A DNA stretch of 13,867 nt from Pseudorhodobacter sp. (GCA_014378345.1 JACMNW010000096.1:1-13867); one strand, 5' to 3'; numbered from the stretch's first letter, positions 1-5,741 are shown. Numbers and translations: made by a program. The notes: generated by a model from the letters alone, not told the origin.

Positions 1-418
1 GCAAACCAACAAGGCCAAACTGGCGATGGACCTGTTTGATGCCATCCACACAGTGGATCGCCCGTCACTGGCCGAAAAGCTGGCGCGTTTGGCGCAAGAC
101 CGTGGGGCCTGCCCCGATCTGTTCGTGCAGGTGAACACCGGAGCGGAGCCGCAAAAGGCAGGCATCCTGCCCGCAGATGCCGATACTTTCGTAGCGTCCT
201 GCCGCGCGATGGGTCTGCCGCTGGTGGGCCTGATGTGCATCCCGCCCGAAGATCAGCCATCGCCGCCGCATTTTGCCATGCTGGCAGGTATGGCCGCGCG
301 CAATGGGTTATCCGGGTTATCAATGGGCATGAGCAGCGATTTTGAAGCCGCCATCGCGGCGGGTGCCACCCATATCCGGGTCGGGTCCGCGATTTTTGGT
401 GATAGAATTTACGCCTGA
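1..418 (+). CDS. yggS: YggS/PLPBP-family pyridoxal phosphate homeostasis protein, 3' part (5' end outside window)
   Basis: The reading frame is open from base 2 and ends at TGA 416-418. About 138 residues of a family that is usually 215-260 residues long are present. The first visible residues, QTNKAKLAMD, match the conserved stretch after the family's GPLQ(T/S)NK motif. IHTVDR follows, then VQVNTGAEPQKAG. The C-terminal SMGMSSDFEAAIAAG and HIRVGSAIFG motifs line the PLP phosphate site in this fold-type III barrel. The lysine that carries PLP lies upstream of the window. Known family members bind PLP without a clear catalytic activity and buffer free PLP in the cytosol, affecting amino-acid and vitamin B6 balance. 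The gene converges on the GH13 gene. Family assignment is firm; only the N-terminal third is unseen. Confidence 0.93.
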   Translation, partial: QTNKAKLAMDLFDAIHTVDRPSLAEKLARLAQDRGACPDLFVQVNTGAEPQKAGILPADADTFVASCRAMGLPLVGLMCIPPEDQPSPPHFAMLAGMAARNGLSGLSMGMSSDFEAAIAAGATHIRVGSAIFGDRIYA

Positions 419-422
419 CCCG

Positions 423-440
423 CCCCCCCCCACAAGGGGG
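423..440. repeat. C-run/G-run hairpin downstream of the yggS-type gene
   Basis: A run of nine C (423-431), ACAA, then five G (436-440) can form a five-base-pair G/C stem directly after the stop of the PLP-homeostasis gene. No T-run follows, so it is at best a weak or Rho-assisted terminator. It resembles the C-run, short loop, G-run palindromes scattered between genes in many alphaproteobacteria; that comparison is from memory. A longer palindrome of similar composition lies about 55 bases downstream. Confidence 0.4.
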
Positions 441-493
441 AGAGAGTGCACTGCGCCCCTACCAACATGTTAATCTTCACAAAACCGCCGCTT

Positions 494-521
494 CCCCTCC
501 CCCCAGGGGTCAGGGGAGGGG
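494..521. terminator. G/C-rich palindrome between convergent genes, possible terminator of the minus-strand cluster
   Basis: CCCCTCCCC (494-502) pairs with GGGGAGGGG (513-521) as a perfect nine-base-pair stem with a ten-base loop. A competing internal CCCC/GGGG pairing is possible. It sits six bases beyond the stop of the GH13 gene. Read on the minus strand, it is followed after about nine bases by only four T, so termination is plausible but not canonical. It may instead be a dispersed palindromic repeat. Confidence 0.45.
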
Positions 522-526
522 GGAGT

Positions 527-2413
527 TTAAGTCAACCAGACCCGCCCATAAGGGGGCAGGGCAATAATCCCACCCGGCGTGGCAACTGGGGCATCCGACA
601 GCGCGTCGTGCATCCCCGATACCCCCTGCGCCCGCGTCCATGCTTCCCCCAAATGCGCCCAGTTTTCGGTGAAATTATACAAGCACAACACCGTGCCCGT
701 CGGGGCCACCCGCGCCACAGCAAAAACGCCGGGCTGATCCGTGCCCACAACACGCGTCGGCGTTGCTGCGTGCAAAGCAGACGTTGCCCGCCGGCGTTCA
801 AGAATGTCGCGAACCCCCCGAAACACCCGTCCCGAGGGCGCATCATCGGTAGCCCGGCTTGCCGCCACGCCCCAATCCATCACGGGGCGGTGAATCCAGC
901 GGCTGTCATGCGCGTGGTCAGGGTCGGTTCGGTAGCTGTAATCGTTTAACGTGGCCAATTCATCGCCCATATAAATCAACGGGATACCGCCAAACCCGGC
1001 AATCAGCGCGTGCCCCATCAAAATGCGCTGCACGGCCAGATCAACAGCACCTTCGTCGCCCGCCTCGGTTGCTTTTTCCAACCCCGCCAATGAGGCAAAA
1101 CTGCCCGAAATACGCTTATCCCCGGTGGCAGGATTTTCCTGAAACAGTGTGCCTTCGGAAAACGATCCTGGAAAATCGCCTTCATAGAAATCCGACAGAT
1201 AGTTGCGATGGGCGGCCCCGTTCATGCCCTTGGCCCAGGCATCCTCGTCCGTAATTGCCCAGCCGATATCATCATGGCAGCGGATATAGGTGGCGTAACT
1301 GGCGTTGGTTAGCCGGTCCGGGAAATGGCTGGCCAGAACATAGGTCATAAGCCCGGTATCGCGGGTGGCGAGTGCCCCCCAAAACTGCACCATCAGGGAA
1401 TTGTGATAGGCAAGGTTGCCCTCTCGCCCGTCGTGCCGCCCGCGGCCAAGGTAGGGCAGCATTTCCGCCGGGGCCACAATCGCTTCGGCCAAATGAATAA
1501 CCGCCGGGGCCGCGATCCGGCAACAGGCGCGCAGGGCCTGCAGCAGCATATGCACCTCCGGCTCTGATTGGCAGCGCGTGCCCATACGTTTCCACATGAA
1601 CGCCACCGCATCCAGCCGCAGCACATCAACGCCCTTGTTGGCCAGATGCAACATGATCTTGGTGATTTCCAAAAACACCTGCGGATTGGCCCAGTTCAAA
1701 TCCCATTGATGTTCATTAAACGTGGTCCAGACCCATTTGCTGAAATCGGGGTAGTAGGTGAAATTGCCCGGCGCATTGTCGGGGAACACTTCGACCAGTG
1801 TTCGGGAATACTGGTTCGGCAGATCCGGACTGTCATACATCAGGTAGTAATCCTGATGCACAGCGTCGCCCTTTGCCGCCTGAACCGCCCAATCATGTTC
1901 TTTTGCCGTGTGGTTCAGCACCAGATCAATGCACAAACTGATCCCGCGCTTGCGCAGCTCAGTCGCCACAAATTCAAAATCCGCCATTGTGCCGTAGGCG
2001 GGGTTGATGGCTGCGTAATCCATCACCGAATAGCCGCCGTCACTATCGCCGGGACGCGGTTTCAGGCAGGGCATGAAATGGACGTAGGTGATGCCCAAAT
2101 CCTGCAGATAGTCCAGCTTGTCCAATAGCCCGCGCAGGGTGCCAGCAAAGCGATCAATGTAGAACACATAGCCCGCCATATCAGACCGAAGAAACCAATC
2201 CGGTTCCAGATCTCGCTTCAAATCCAACAGTTTCAAACCGGCGGGTCGGGCCGCCCAGGATTTGCGCAAAGCCTCTGTCAAGGATGCCTCAAACGCCGCA
2301 TACCCGGCCTGCGCACCATACAGTGCCTCCAGCATCGGCCATAGATCGGGGGCCGATCTTGCCAGCCGCAACGCAAAAATCTCATCCTGTGCCCGCAGCG
2401 GTGTTTTGGCCAT
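527..2413 (-). CDS. Amylosucrase-like glycoside hydrolase, family GH13 (subfamily 4 type)
   Basis: The 628-residue length is close to the roughly 636 residues of Neisseria amylosucrase. Characterised relatives split sucrose and either transfer glucose to an alpha-1,4-glucan or hydrolyse it. The GH13 barrel motifs are in order: DLVLNHT (163-169), GVDVLRLDAVAF with nucleophile D268 after R266, acid/base E310 in HLAEAIV, and RCHDDIGW with H380-D381. Two residues that form the salt bridge at the floor of the sucrose pocket in the Neisseria enzyme seem conserved: D125 in SDGGYSV and R505 in HDSRW. This favours a sucrose-active enzyme over an ordinary alpha-amylase. No signal peptide is seen, so it should be cytosolic. 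ATG is preceded by GGGAGG at a normal distance. It is the last gene of the ribA-led cluster. Amylosucrase and sucrose hydrolase cannot be separated from sequence alone, and no sucrose transporter is adjacent. Confidence 0.85.
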   Translation of the reverse strand: MAKTPLRAQDEIFALRLARSAPDLWPMLEALYGAQAGYAAFEASLTEALRKSWAARPAGLKLLDLKRDLEPDWFLRSDMAGYVFYIDRFAGTLRGLLDKLDYLQDLGITYVHFMPCLKPRPGDSDGGYSVMDYAAINPAYGTMADFEFVATELRKRGISLCIDLVLNHTAKEHDWAVQAAKGDAVHQDYYLMYDSPDLPNQYSRTLVEVFPDNAPGNFTYYPDFSKWVWTTFNEHQWDLNWANPQVFLEITKIMLHLANKGVDVLRLDAVAFMWKRMGTRCQSEPEVHMLLQALRACCRIAAPAVIHLAEAIVAPAEMLPYLGRGRHDGREGNLAYHNSLMVQFWGALATRDTGLMTYVLASHFPDRLTNASYATYIRCHDDIGWAITDEDAWAKGMNGAAHRNYLSDFYEGDFPGSFSEGTLFQENPATGDKRISGSFASLAGLEKATEAGDEGAVDLAVQRILMGHALIAGFGGIPLIYMGDELATLNDYSYRTDPDHAHDSRWIHRPVMDWGVAASRATDDAPSGRVFRGVRDILERRRATSALHAATPTRVVGTDQPGVFAVARVAPTGTVLCLYNFTENWAHLGEAWTRAQGVSGMHDALSDAPVATPGGIIALPPYGRVWLT

Positions 2414-2447
2414 GGAATCCTCCCGTTCCCGGCCATGATTACGTGGT

Positions 2448-2478
2448 CCAAAGCGGTTTGGAAAGCGGCTTTAGCCGC
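2448..2478 (-). other. Two small hairpins between the L,D-transpeptidase and GH13 genes
   Basis: CCAAA/TTTGG (2448-2452 with 2457-2461) and GCGGCT/AGCCGC (2465-2470 with 2473-2478) are consecutive perfect inverted repeats. The second overlaps the stop codon of the L,D-transpeptidase gene. Only TTT follows it on the minus strand. They may attenuate read-through or protect the upstream message from 3' exonucleases, giving the GH13 gene a different expression level from ribA. Both stems are short and could be chance. Confidence 0.3.
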
Positions 2479-2974
2479 GGATGATCAACCGGGTCGAATG
2501 CTTGATGCGCGGCGCAATCCAAGCCAAATCCGCCCGCGCAAACCCCACACAGCCCGCCGTTGGATGCCGAGGTTTGCGCCAGGCATGGATGAAAATCGCC
2601 GACCCCTTGCCGGGGGGCGCATAGGGCCAGTTCCAATCGGTGATCAGGATCAGGTCATATAGCAGGTCCGCGCGTCGCAGGCATTCATGGCCAAACCGGT
2701 GCGGCGTTTGCACCATCTGGTTATAGTCCGGGTCATCCGGGTCTTCGGACCAGAAATCACCCAATCCAATCGGTACCGCCCAATCTGCTGGCTTTACCAT
2801 CCGGTCGGGGCGGTACAGCATGCCCACGATTTTATGCGTGCCAGTGGGAGTGCCGCCGTCACCTTCTCGCTTTTTGGCCGAAGGCACGACCCCACCGCGC
2901 CCAATGGAACAGGCAAATCGCCGCCCCATAAACCGTGCACCCCACGGGCCAACAACAATATCCCAAGCCTTCAC
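2471..2974 (-). CDS. L,D-transpeptidase (YkuD-domain) family protein
   Basis: With the chosen start this is a 167-residue protein. It carries the YkuD signature: H130 in SAIFIHAWR and the nucleophile C142 in PTAGCVGF, plus the early GRGG and REGDGGTPTGTHKI segments of the compact family without a separate peptidoglycan-binding domain. Characterised YkuD enzymes make 3-3 cross-links or attach proteins to peptidoglycan; other members have different donors. No signal peptide is visible, so periplasmic export is not evident. The frame stays open upstream to 3076, but homology begins near WDIVVGPWGARFMG. I chose GTG at 2974 because it overlaps the ribA stop as GTGA and has GGGG about eight bases upstream, a typical translationally coupled start. 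M16 (MGRRF) would be a shorter alternative. The family is clear; the substrate is not. Confidence 0.86.
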   Translation of the reverse strand: MKAWDIVVGPWGARFMGRRFACSIGRGGVVPSAKKREGDGGTPTGTHKIVGMLYRPDRMVKPADWAVPIGLGDFWSEDPDDPDYNQMVQTPHRFGHECLRRADLLYDLILITDWNWPYAPPGKGSAIFIHAWRKPRHPTAGCVGFARADLAWIAPRIKHSTRLIIRG

Positions 2975-4059
2975 AAAAGATGCCCCGATTTCGCGGCCTT
3001 TGTGGCCAGATACCCGGCATTCTGCGATGTTTGGCCCACATGTAGTGGCACCCGTTCCACCACCTGCAAACCGCATGCCTCCATCATCACCAGTTTTTTC
3101 GGATTATTCGTCATCAACCGAACCGCCCCGAACCCCATCTTGCACAAAATATCCGCGCCAATACGAAAATCCCGCTCGTCATCTTCAAACCCCAAGCGAT
3201 GGTTTGCTTCTACCGTATCAAACCCCTGATCTTGCAACGAATAGGCCCGCATTTTGTTGGCCAGCCCGATCCCGCGCCCTTCCTGATTCAGATACAACAA
3301 CACCCCCGCGCCTTCCGTCCCCATTTGCGCCAGCGCAGACCGCAACTGCGGCCCGCAATCGCATTTCAAACTGCCTAGGACATCGCCGGTAAAACACGCC
3401 GAATGCAGCCGCGCCAAAACGGGCTTTGTGCGGTCCGGTCGCCCAATTTCAATGGCATAGTGATCCTCGCCCCCATCCTCGGGACGGAAAATATGCACCC
3501 GCCCCGCATCAGATGCTGCCATCGGCAACCGTGCTGACACCACCGAATGCAAAGGTGACAGGCGCAGCAATTCTGGCCCCGCCTCATCCAACGTGAGCAG
3601 CGTCAAAGAGTTATCCCCAGCCAACACCAACCCATTTACAACAGGCACCACCAAAACCGCAGGCAACAAATGCGCCGATTTTGCCAACGCAATCGCCGCG
3701 CGGTGCAGATCAGAACTGCCATCGCGCAATGACTGGAACGGCCCCTTCATTGGTGATCGCAAATCATCCGCCGGGTCCGCCACGCTTCGCAGCCACGCGA
3801 CATCGGCCCTCTCTGGCACGCCAATTCGTGCCAAATCACCATCATAGGCCCGCGCCTTCAGCGTTTCTGCCCGACGCGAGGTGATCACCAGCTCCGGCAC
3901 ACCGACCCCGCGCAATTCTGCCAGCCGTGCCCCATCCAACGCCTCTACCGCCACCACCATTGCAGTCACACCCGCGCCCACCAAAACCACCGGCACACCC
4001 ATGCGCAAATCGCCCCGCGCACGGGCGATACGTTCAATGATGCTGGGGCCAAGGGTCAT
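2971..4059 (-). CDS. ribA: GTP cyclohydrolase II (riboflavin biosynthesis) with N-terminal extension
   Basis: The enzyme converts GTP to 2,5-diamino-6-ribosylamino-4-pyrimidinone phosphate, formate and pyrophosphate, the first committed step to riboflavin and FAD. The catalytic domain covers roughly residues 185-355. Its zinc ligands are C222, C233 and C235 in HSACFTGDVLGSLKCDCG, followed by LNQEGRGIGL, DTVEANHRLGFEDDERDF and the C-terminal RLMTNNPKK. Residues 1-180 form an extra domain that E. coli RibA (about 196 residues) lacks. It does not show the acidic RibB active-site motifs I would expect of a working fusion. ATG at 4059 has AGGAG nine bases upstream; an in-frame GTG at 4080 is a less likely start. 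It leads the minus-strand cluster with the L,D-transpeptidase. A second riboflavin locus must exist elsewhere to supply DHBP synthase. Confidence 0.93.
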   Translation of the reverse strand: MTLGPSIIERIARARGDLRMGVPVVLVGAGVTAMVVAVEALDGARLAELRGVGVPELVITSRRAETLKARAYDGDLARIGVPERADVAWLRSVADPADDLRSPMKGPFQSLRDGSSDLHRAAIALAKSAHLLPAVLVVPVVNGLVLAGDNSLTLLTLDEAGPELLRLSPLHSVVSARLPMAASDAGRVHIFRPEDGGEDHYAIEIGRPDRTKPVLARLHSACFTGDVLGSLKCDCGPQLRSALAQMGTEGAGVLLYLNQEGRGIGLANKMRAYSLQDQGFDTVEANHRLGFEDDERDFRIGADILCKMGFGAVRLMTNNPKKLVMMEACGLQVVERVPLHVGQTSQNAGYLATKAAKSGHLL

Positions 4060-4212
4060 TATCGGTTTCTCCTGCCCCACTATCTAGGCAAACTTGAACA
4101 GAATTGAAACATATCCCCGCCCTGCGACACGTCCGCGTGAAAGATTGGTCACATATCTTGTCGAACCCGTTGTCTGCGCTCATGTCCAGATCACTGAAAC
4201 CGGAGGACGACC
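4060..4212. promoter_or_regulatory. Divergent intergenic region between ribA and the response regulator
   Basis: These 153 bases must carry the promoters of both outward-reading units. On the minus strand TTTCAA and TAGATA (4081-4086) are 17 bases apart and could be a weak sigma-70-type promoter for ribA, each matching consensus at only three of six positions. No convincing promoter was found for the regulator. Its ribosome site GGAGG (4202-4206) lies six bases before the ATG and fixes that start. No riboswitch-like FMN element is evident. Confidence 0.35.
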
Positions 4213-4899
4213 ATGGCAACCCTGCGAAAAATCCTTCTCGTCGATGACGACGATGATCTGCGCGAAGCGCTAAGCGAACAGCTGGTGATGACCGAAGACT
4301 TTGATGTATTCGAAGGCCGCACTGGTGCCGAGGGCATGGAAAAGGCGAAATCTTCGCATTACGACCTGATCATTCTTGATGTCGGCTTACCTGATACTGA
4401 CGGGCGCGAGCTGTGCCGCCGGATGCGCAAGCAAGGCGTCAAATCGCCGATCCTGATGTTGACCGGGCATGATACCGATTCAGATACCATTCTTGGTCTG
4501 GATGCGGGCGCGAATGATTACGTCACCAAGCCGTTCAAGTTTCCGGTTCTATTGGCCCGCATTCGTGCGCAATTGCGCCAGCATGAACAATCTGAGGACG
4601 CGATTTTCCAGCTTGGTCCTTATACCTTCAAACCCGCCCAGAAAATGCTGGTGGACGAGAAGGAAAAAAAAATCCGCCTGACGGAAAAAGAAACCAATAT
4701 TTTAAAGTTTCTCTACCGCGCCACCCAAGGCGTTGTCGCCCGCGATGTGCTGCTGCACGAGGTGTGGGGTTATAACGCCGGTGTCACCACCCACACGCTG
4801 GAAACCCACATCTACCGCCTGCGCCAGAAAATCGAACCCGATCCATCGAACGCGCGTTTGTTGGTGACCGAAAGCGGCGGCTACAGACTGGTTGCATAA
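4213..4899 (+). CDS. OmpR/PhoB-family response regulator transcription factor (possibly CenR-like)
   Basis: This 228-residue protein has a receiver domain at about 1-122 and a winged-helix DNA-binding domain at about 130-227. The receiver shows the acidic pocket D11-D12, phosphoacceptor D56 in LIILDVGLPD, switch T84 and K106 in DYVTKPF. The effector shows RLTEKETNILKFL and the recognition-helix region THTLETHIYRLRQKIE, ending in SGGYRLV. It should be a cytosolic, phosphorylation-controlled DNA-binding protein. No sensor kinase is adjacent, so it is an orphan in this window. MLTGHDTDSDTILGLDAGAN and HEVWGYNAGVTTHT recall a regulator conserved across alphaproteobacteria, which I think corresponds to CenR (cell-envelope control). 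That is from memory and unverified. GGAGG six bases upstream supports the start. No intrinsic terminator follows until the first small-RNA unit. Confidence 0.93.
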   Translation: MATLRKILLVDDDDDLREALSEQLVMTEDFDVFEGRTGAEGMEKAKSSHYDLIILDVGLPDTDGRELCRRMRKQGVKSPILMLTGHDTDSDTILGLDAGANDYVTKPFKFPVLLARIRAQLRQHEQSEDAIFQLGPYTFKPAQKMLVDEKEKKIRLTEKETNILKFLYRATQGVVARDVLLHEVWGYNAGVTTHTLETHIYRLRQKIEPDPSNARLLVTESGGYRLVA

Positions 4900-4996
4900 C
4901 CGTCCTGATCTTGCCGAATTGATTGGCCATACTTTTATCACGAGGCAGACCAAGCCGCAAAAAGCTCCCCTTGCTGTGTCGGGGTTATGGCACAGC
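4900..4996 (+). other. Upstream part of the 437-base non-coding gap, possible promoter region of the first small RNA
   Basis: The whole stretch 4900-5336 has no credible protein gene. This first part holds TTGCCG (4911-4916) about 17 bases before TTTTAT (4933-4938), a possible sigma-70-type promoter, and TATGGC (4986-4991) at the same distance from the small-RNA motif as TATACG in the second copy. Neither is a strong match. The first would give a transcript of about 100 bases ending at the 5042 terminator, the second about 46 bases. Confidence 0.25.
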
Positions 4997-5042
4997 ACCC
5001 TCCCTGTTGGACCTGGCCGGGCCATGAGCCCGGCCTTTTTTT
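4997..5042 (+). ncRNA. Small RNA candidate, copy 1 (CCTCCCTGTTGGAC leader plus intrinsic terminator)
   Basis: An unpaired leader with CCTCCCTGTTGGAC (4999-5012) runs straight into a perfect eight-base-pair stem GGCCGGGC/GCCCGGCC (5015-5022 with 5028-5035), a five-base loop and seven T. A second copy lies 174 bases downstream, with the leader and stem base identical at 19 of 20 positions. Conservation of the part before the terminator argues that the unit is more than the terminator of the response-regulator gene. The layout, a CCUCCC anti-Shine-Dalgarno-like segment before a terminator, recalls the alphaproteobacterial suhB/MmgR (alpha-r8) small RNAs; that link is from memory. The 5' end is a guess based on the position of TATGGC. 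It could alternatively be the processed 3' end of the regulator message. Confidence 0.62.
5015..5042 (+). terminator. Rho-independent terminator of small RNA copy 1
   Basis: An eight-base-pair G/C stem (5015-5022 with 5028-5035), loop CATGA, is followed at once by TTTTTTT (5036-5042). It is a textbook plus-strand intrinsic terminator. It would also end any read-through from the response-regulator gene 116 bases upstream. Confidence 0.85.
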
Positions 5043-5094
5043 GACAATTGCGCAGAAAACCTTTTTTGGTTCACGCCGGCAGACTGTGGTGCGC

Positions 5095-5125
5095 GCGCAA
5101 CGATTTCGCGCAATGTTTGCGCAAA
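5095..5125. repeat. Three GCGCAA direct repeats at helical spacing, including the palindrome TTTGCGCAAA
   Basis: GCGCAA occurs at 5095-5100, 5108-5113 and 5119-5124, with starts 13 and 11 bases apart, so all face roughly the same side of the DNA helix. The last lies within the perfect palindrome TTTGCGCAAA (5116-5125). The array ends about 35 bases before the extended -10-like sequence of small RNA copy 2, where an activator could bind. The binding protein is unknown, and low complexity could also account for the pattern. Confidence 0.35.
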
Positions 5126-5156
5126 CGCAAAACGAATCCCTAACATCTGCAGGTTG

Positions 5157-5165
5157 TGCTATACG
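5157..5165 (+). promoter_or_regulatory. Extended -10-like sequence before small RNA copy 2
   Basis: TGCTATACG reads as an extended -10 element (TGn then TATACG, four of six matches to TATAAT). A start 6-7 bases downstream, near 5171-5172, would place the conserved CCTCCC at the very 5' end of the transcript. No good -35 hexamer is found at the usual distance, which would fit an activator-dependent or alternative-sigma promoter. Confidence 0.35.
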
Positions 5166-5170
5166 AAAGA

Positions 5171-5216
5171 GACCTCCCTGTTGGACTTGGCCCGGCGCTT
5201 TGCCGGGTCTTTTTTT
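5171..5216 (+). ncRNA. Small RNA candidate, copy 2 (CCTCCCTGTTGGAC leader plus intrinsic terminator)
   Basis: CCTCCCTGTTGGAC (5173-5186) is followed by a stem of eight pairs with one G-U (5189-5196 with 5202-5209), loop GCTTT and seven T (5210-5216). The stem pairs the same way as in copy 1 although the distal stem and loop sequences differ, so pairing is kept while bases change, as expected for a selected RNA. This copy cannot be the terminator of a gene, because only copy 1 and non-coding DNA precede it. It is therefore the stronger evidence for an independent small RNA. The predicted 46-base form depends on the proposed -10. It lies 120 bases before the secreted-protein gene on the same strand and ends before it. 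Confidence 0.65.
5189..5216 (+). terminator. Rho-independent terminator of small RNA copy 2
   Basis: The stem GGCCCGGC/GCCGGGTC (one G-U pair) with loop GCTTT is followed by seven T. It insulates the secreted-protein gene downstream from small-RNA transcription, so that gene needs a promoter within 5217-5336. Confidence 0.83.
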
Positions 5217-5275
5217 GGCAAAACTCGCGGAATTTTCAACGTAAACCTGCCATCGAATTGCCCCATACAGTTGTA

Positions 5276-5314
5276 ATCGTTATTTATCGCCGCCAAAGCT
5301 GCGCCAATAACGAT
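5276..5314. promoter_or_regulatory. Nine-base perfect inverted repeat in the leader of the small secreted-protein gene
   Basis: ATCGTTATT (5276-5284) is exactly repeated in inverse as AATAACGAT (5306-5314), with a 21-base G/C-rich centre. It ends 22 bases before the ATG and 12 bases before the GGAG ribosome site. It could be an operator for a dimeric repressor or a leader stem-loop controlling message stability. No known regulator consensus was recognised. Confidence 0.4.
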
Positions 5315-5336
5315 ACTTAACCTAACGGAGCATTCT

Positions 5337-5657
5337 ATGCGTTTTACGTCCTTTGCCGCCCTTGTCTTTGCAACTGCTTTTGCCGCCCCCGCCTTCGCCA
5401 AGGATCTGGTGTTTGATCTAACCAACCACAGCTCTGCCAACCTGCAGGAATTATACGTGTCGGCCCCCGATACAGACGAATGGGGCGAAGATATCCTTGG
5501 GCGCGATGTTCTGGCCGTGGATGAGGCTGCCGATGTCACCATCCCGAATGGCACCGATACCTGCACCTTCGATTTGCGTTTTGTCATGGATACCGGCAAC
5601 ATTATCGAAGGCAGCGCAGATTTGTGCACCACCAATTCCTTCACCATCACAGACTGA
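5337..5657 (+). CDS. Small secreted/periplasmic protein of unknown function
   Basis: This 106-residue protein has a clear Sec signal peptide: MRFTSF, a hydrophobic Ala/Phe/Leu core, and a probable cleavage after AFA at residue 21. The mature part of about 85 residues is acidic and probably beta-rich, with two cysteines, C76 and C97, placed to form a disulfide in the periplasm. Motifs are DLVFDLTNHSS, DEWGEDILGRDVL and TCTFDLRFVMDTG. Rhodobacterales genomes carry similar small proteins that I recall being mislabelled argininosuccinate lyase; nothing here resembles that 460-residue enzyme, so the label should not be used. GGAG six bases before the ATG supports the start. The gene stands alone, between the small-RNA terminator and a hairpin at 5689-5712. 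Function is not known. Confidence 0.82.
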   Translation: MRFTSFAALVFATAFAAPAFAKDLVFDLTNHSSANLQELYVSAPDTDEWGEDILGRDVLAVDEAADVTIPNGTDTCTFDLRFVMDTGNIIEGSADLCTTNSFTITD

Positions 5658-5688
5658 TGGCTAGAAACCCCTACGCTTGAGATCAGCT

Positions 5689-5712
5689 TCGGCAGGGCTT
5701 AGGCTCTGCCGA
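5689..5712 (+). terminator. Strong hairpin after the secreted-protein gene
   Basis: CGGCAGGGC (5690-5698) pairs with GCTCTGCCG (5703-5711) through eight Watson-Crick pairs and one G-U, closed by loop TTAG and extended by T5689-A5712. The bases after it (ATTGCATTTCATC) are only moderately T-rich. It is a likely 3' end or stabiliser of the secreted-protein message, and lies 29 bases before the exonuclease III start. Confidence 0.55.
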
Positions 5713-5741
5713 TTGCATTTCATCACCCAAGGACGCTTGTT

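Noticed and set aside
527..2413. Long plus-strand open frames opposite the GH13 gene (for example 446-949, 859-1254, 1568-2128).
   Set aside because: They are antisense shadows of a gene with complete GH13 motifs and show Arg/Pro/His-rich composition typical of shadows in GC-rich DNA.
2974..3076. Upstream extension of the L,D-transpeptidase frame to ATG 3076.
   Set aside because: It lies entirely inside the conserved ribA C-terminus, gives a Gly/Thr/Cys-rich peptide without homology, and the GTGA-coupled GTG at 2974 fits the family start better.
4987..5244. An open frame of 85 codons spanning both small-RNA units, whose translation contains two near-identical segments (PPCWTWPG...PGLFL).
   Set aside because: The repeated peptides are simply the translated small-RNA leader, stem and T-run; the copies are 174 bases apart, a multiple of three, so they fall in the same frame. 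There is no ribosome site and no protein-like composition.
4900..5336. A tRNA or riboswitch in the large non-coding gap.
   Set aside because: No cloverleaf with TTCnA arm, no FMN, SAM or cobalamin-type core motif was seen; the structured parts are explained by the two terminator-ended units and the 5276-5314 inverted repeat.
5159..5650. A 163-codon minus-strand open frame opposite the secreted-protein gene.
   Set aside because: It runs antisense through the terminator of small RNA copy 2 and the whole signal-peptide gene, has no ribosome site, and its low-complexity Ser/Ala/Lys content is typical of a shadow frame.
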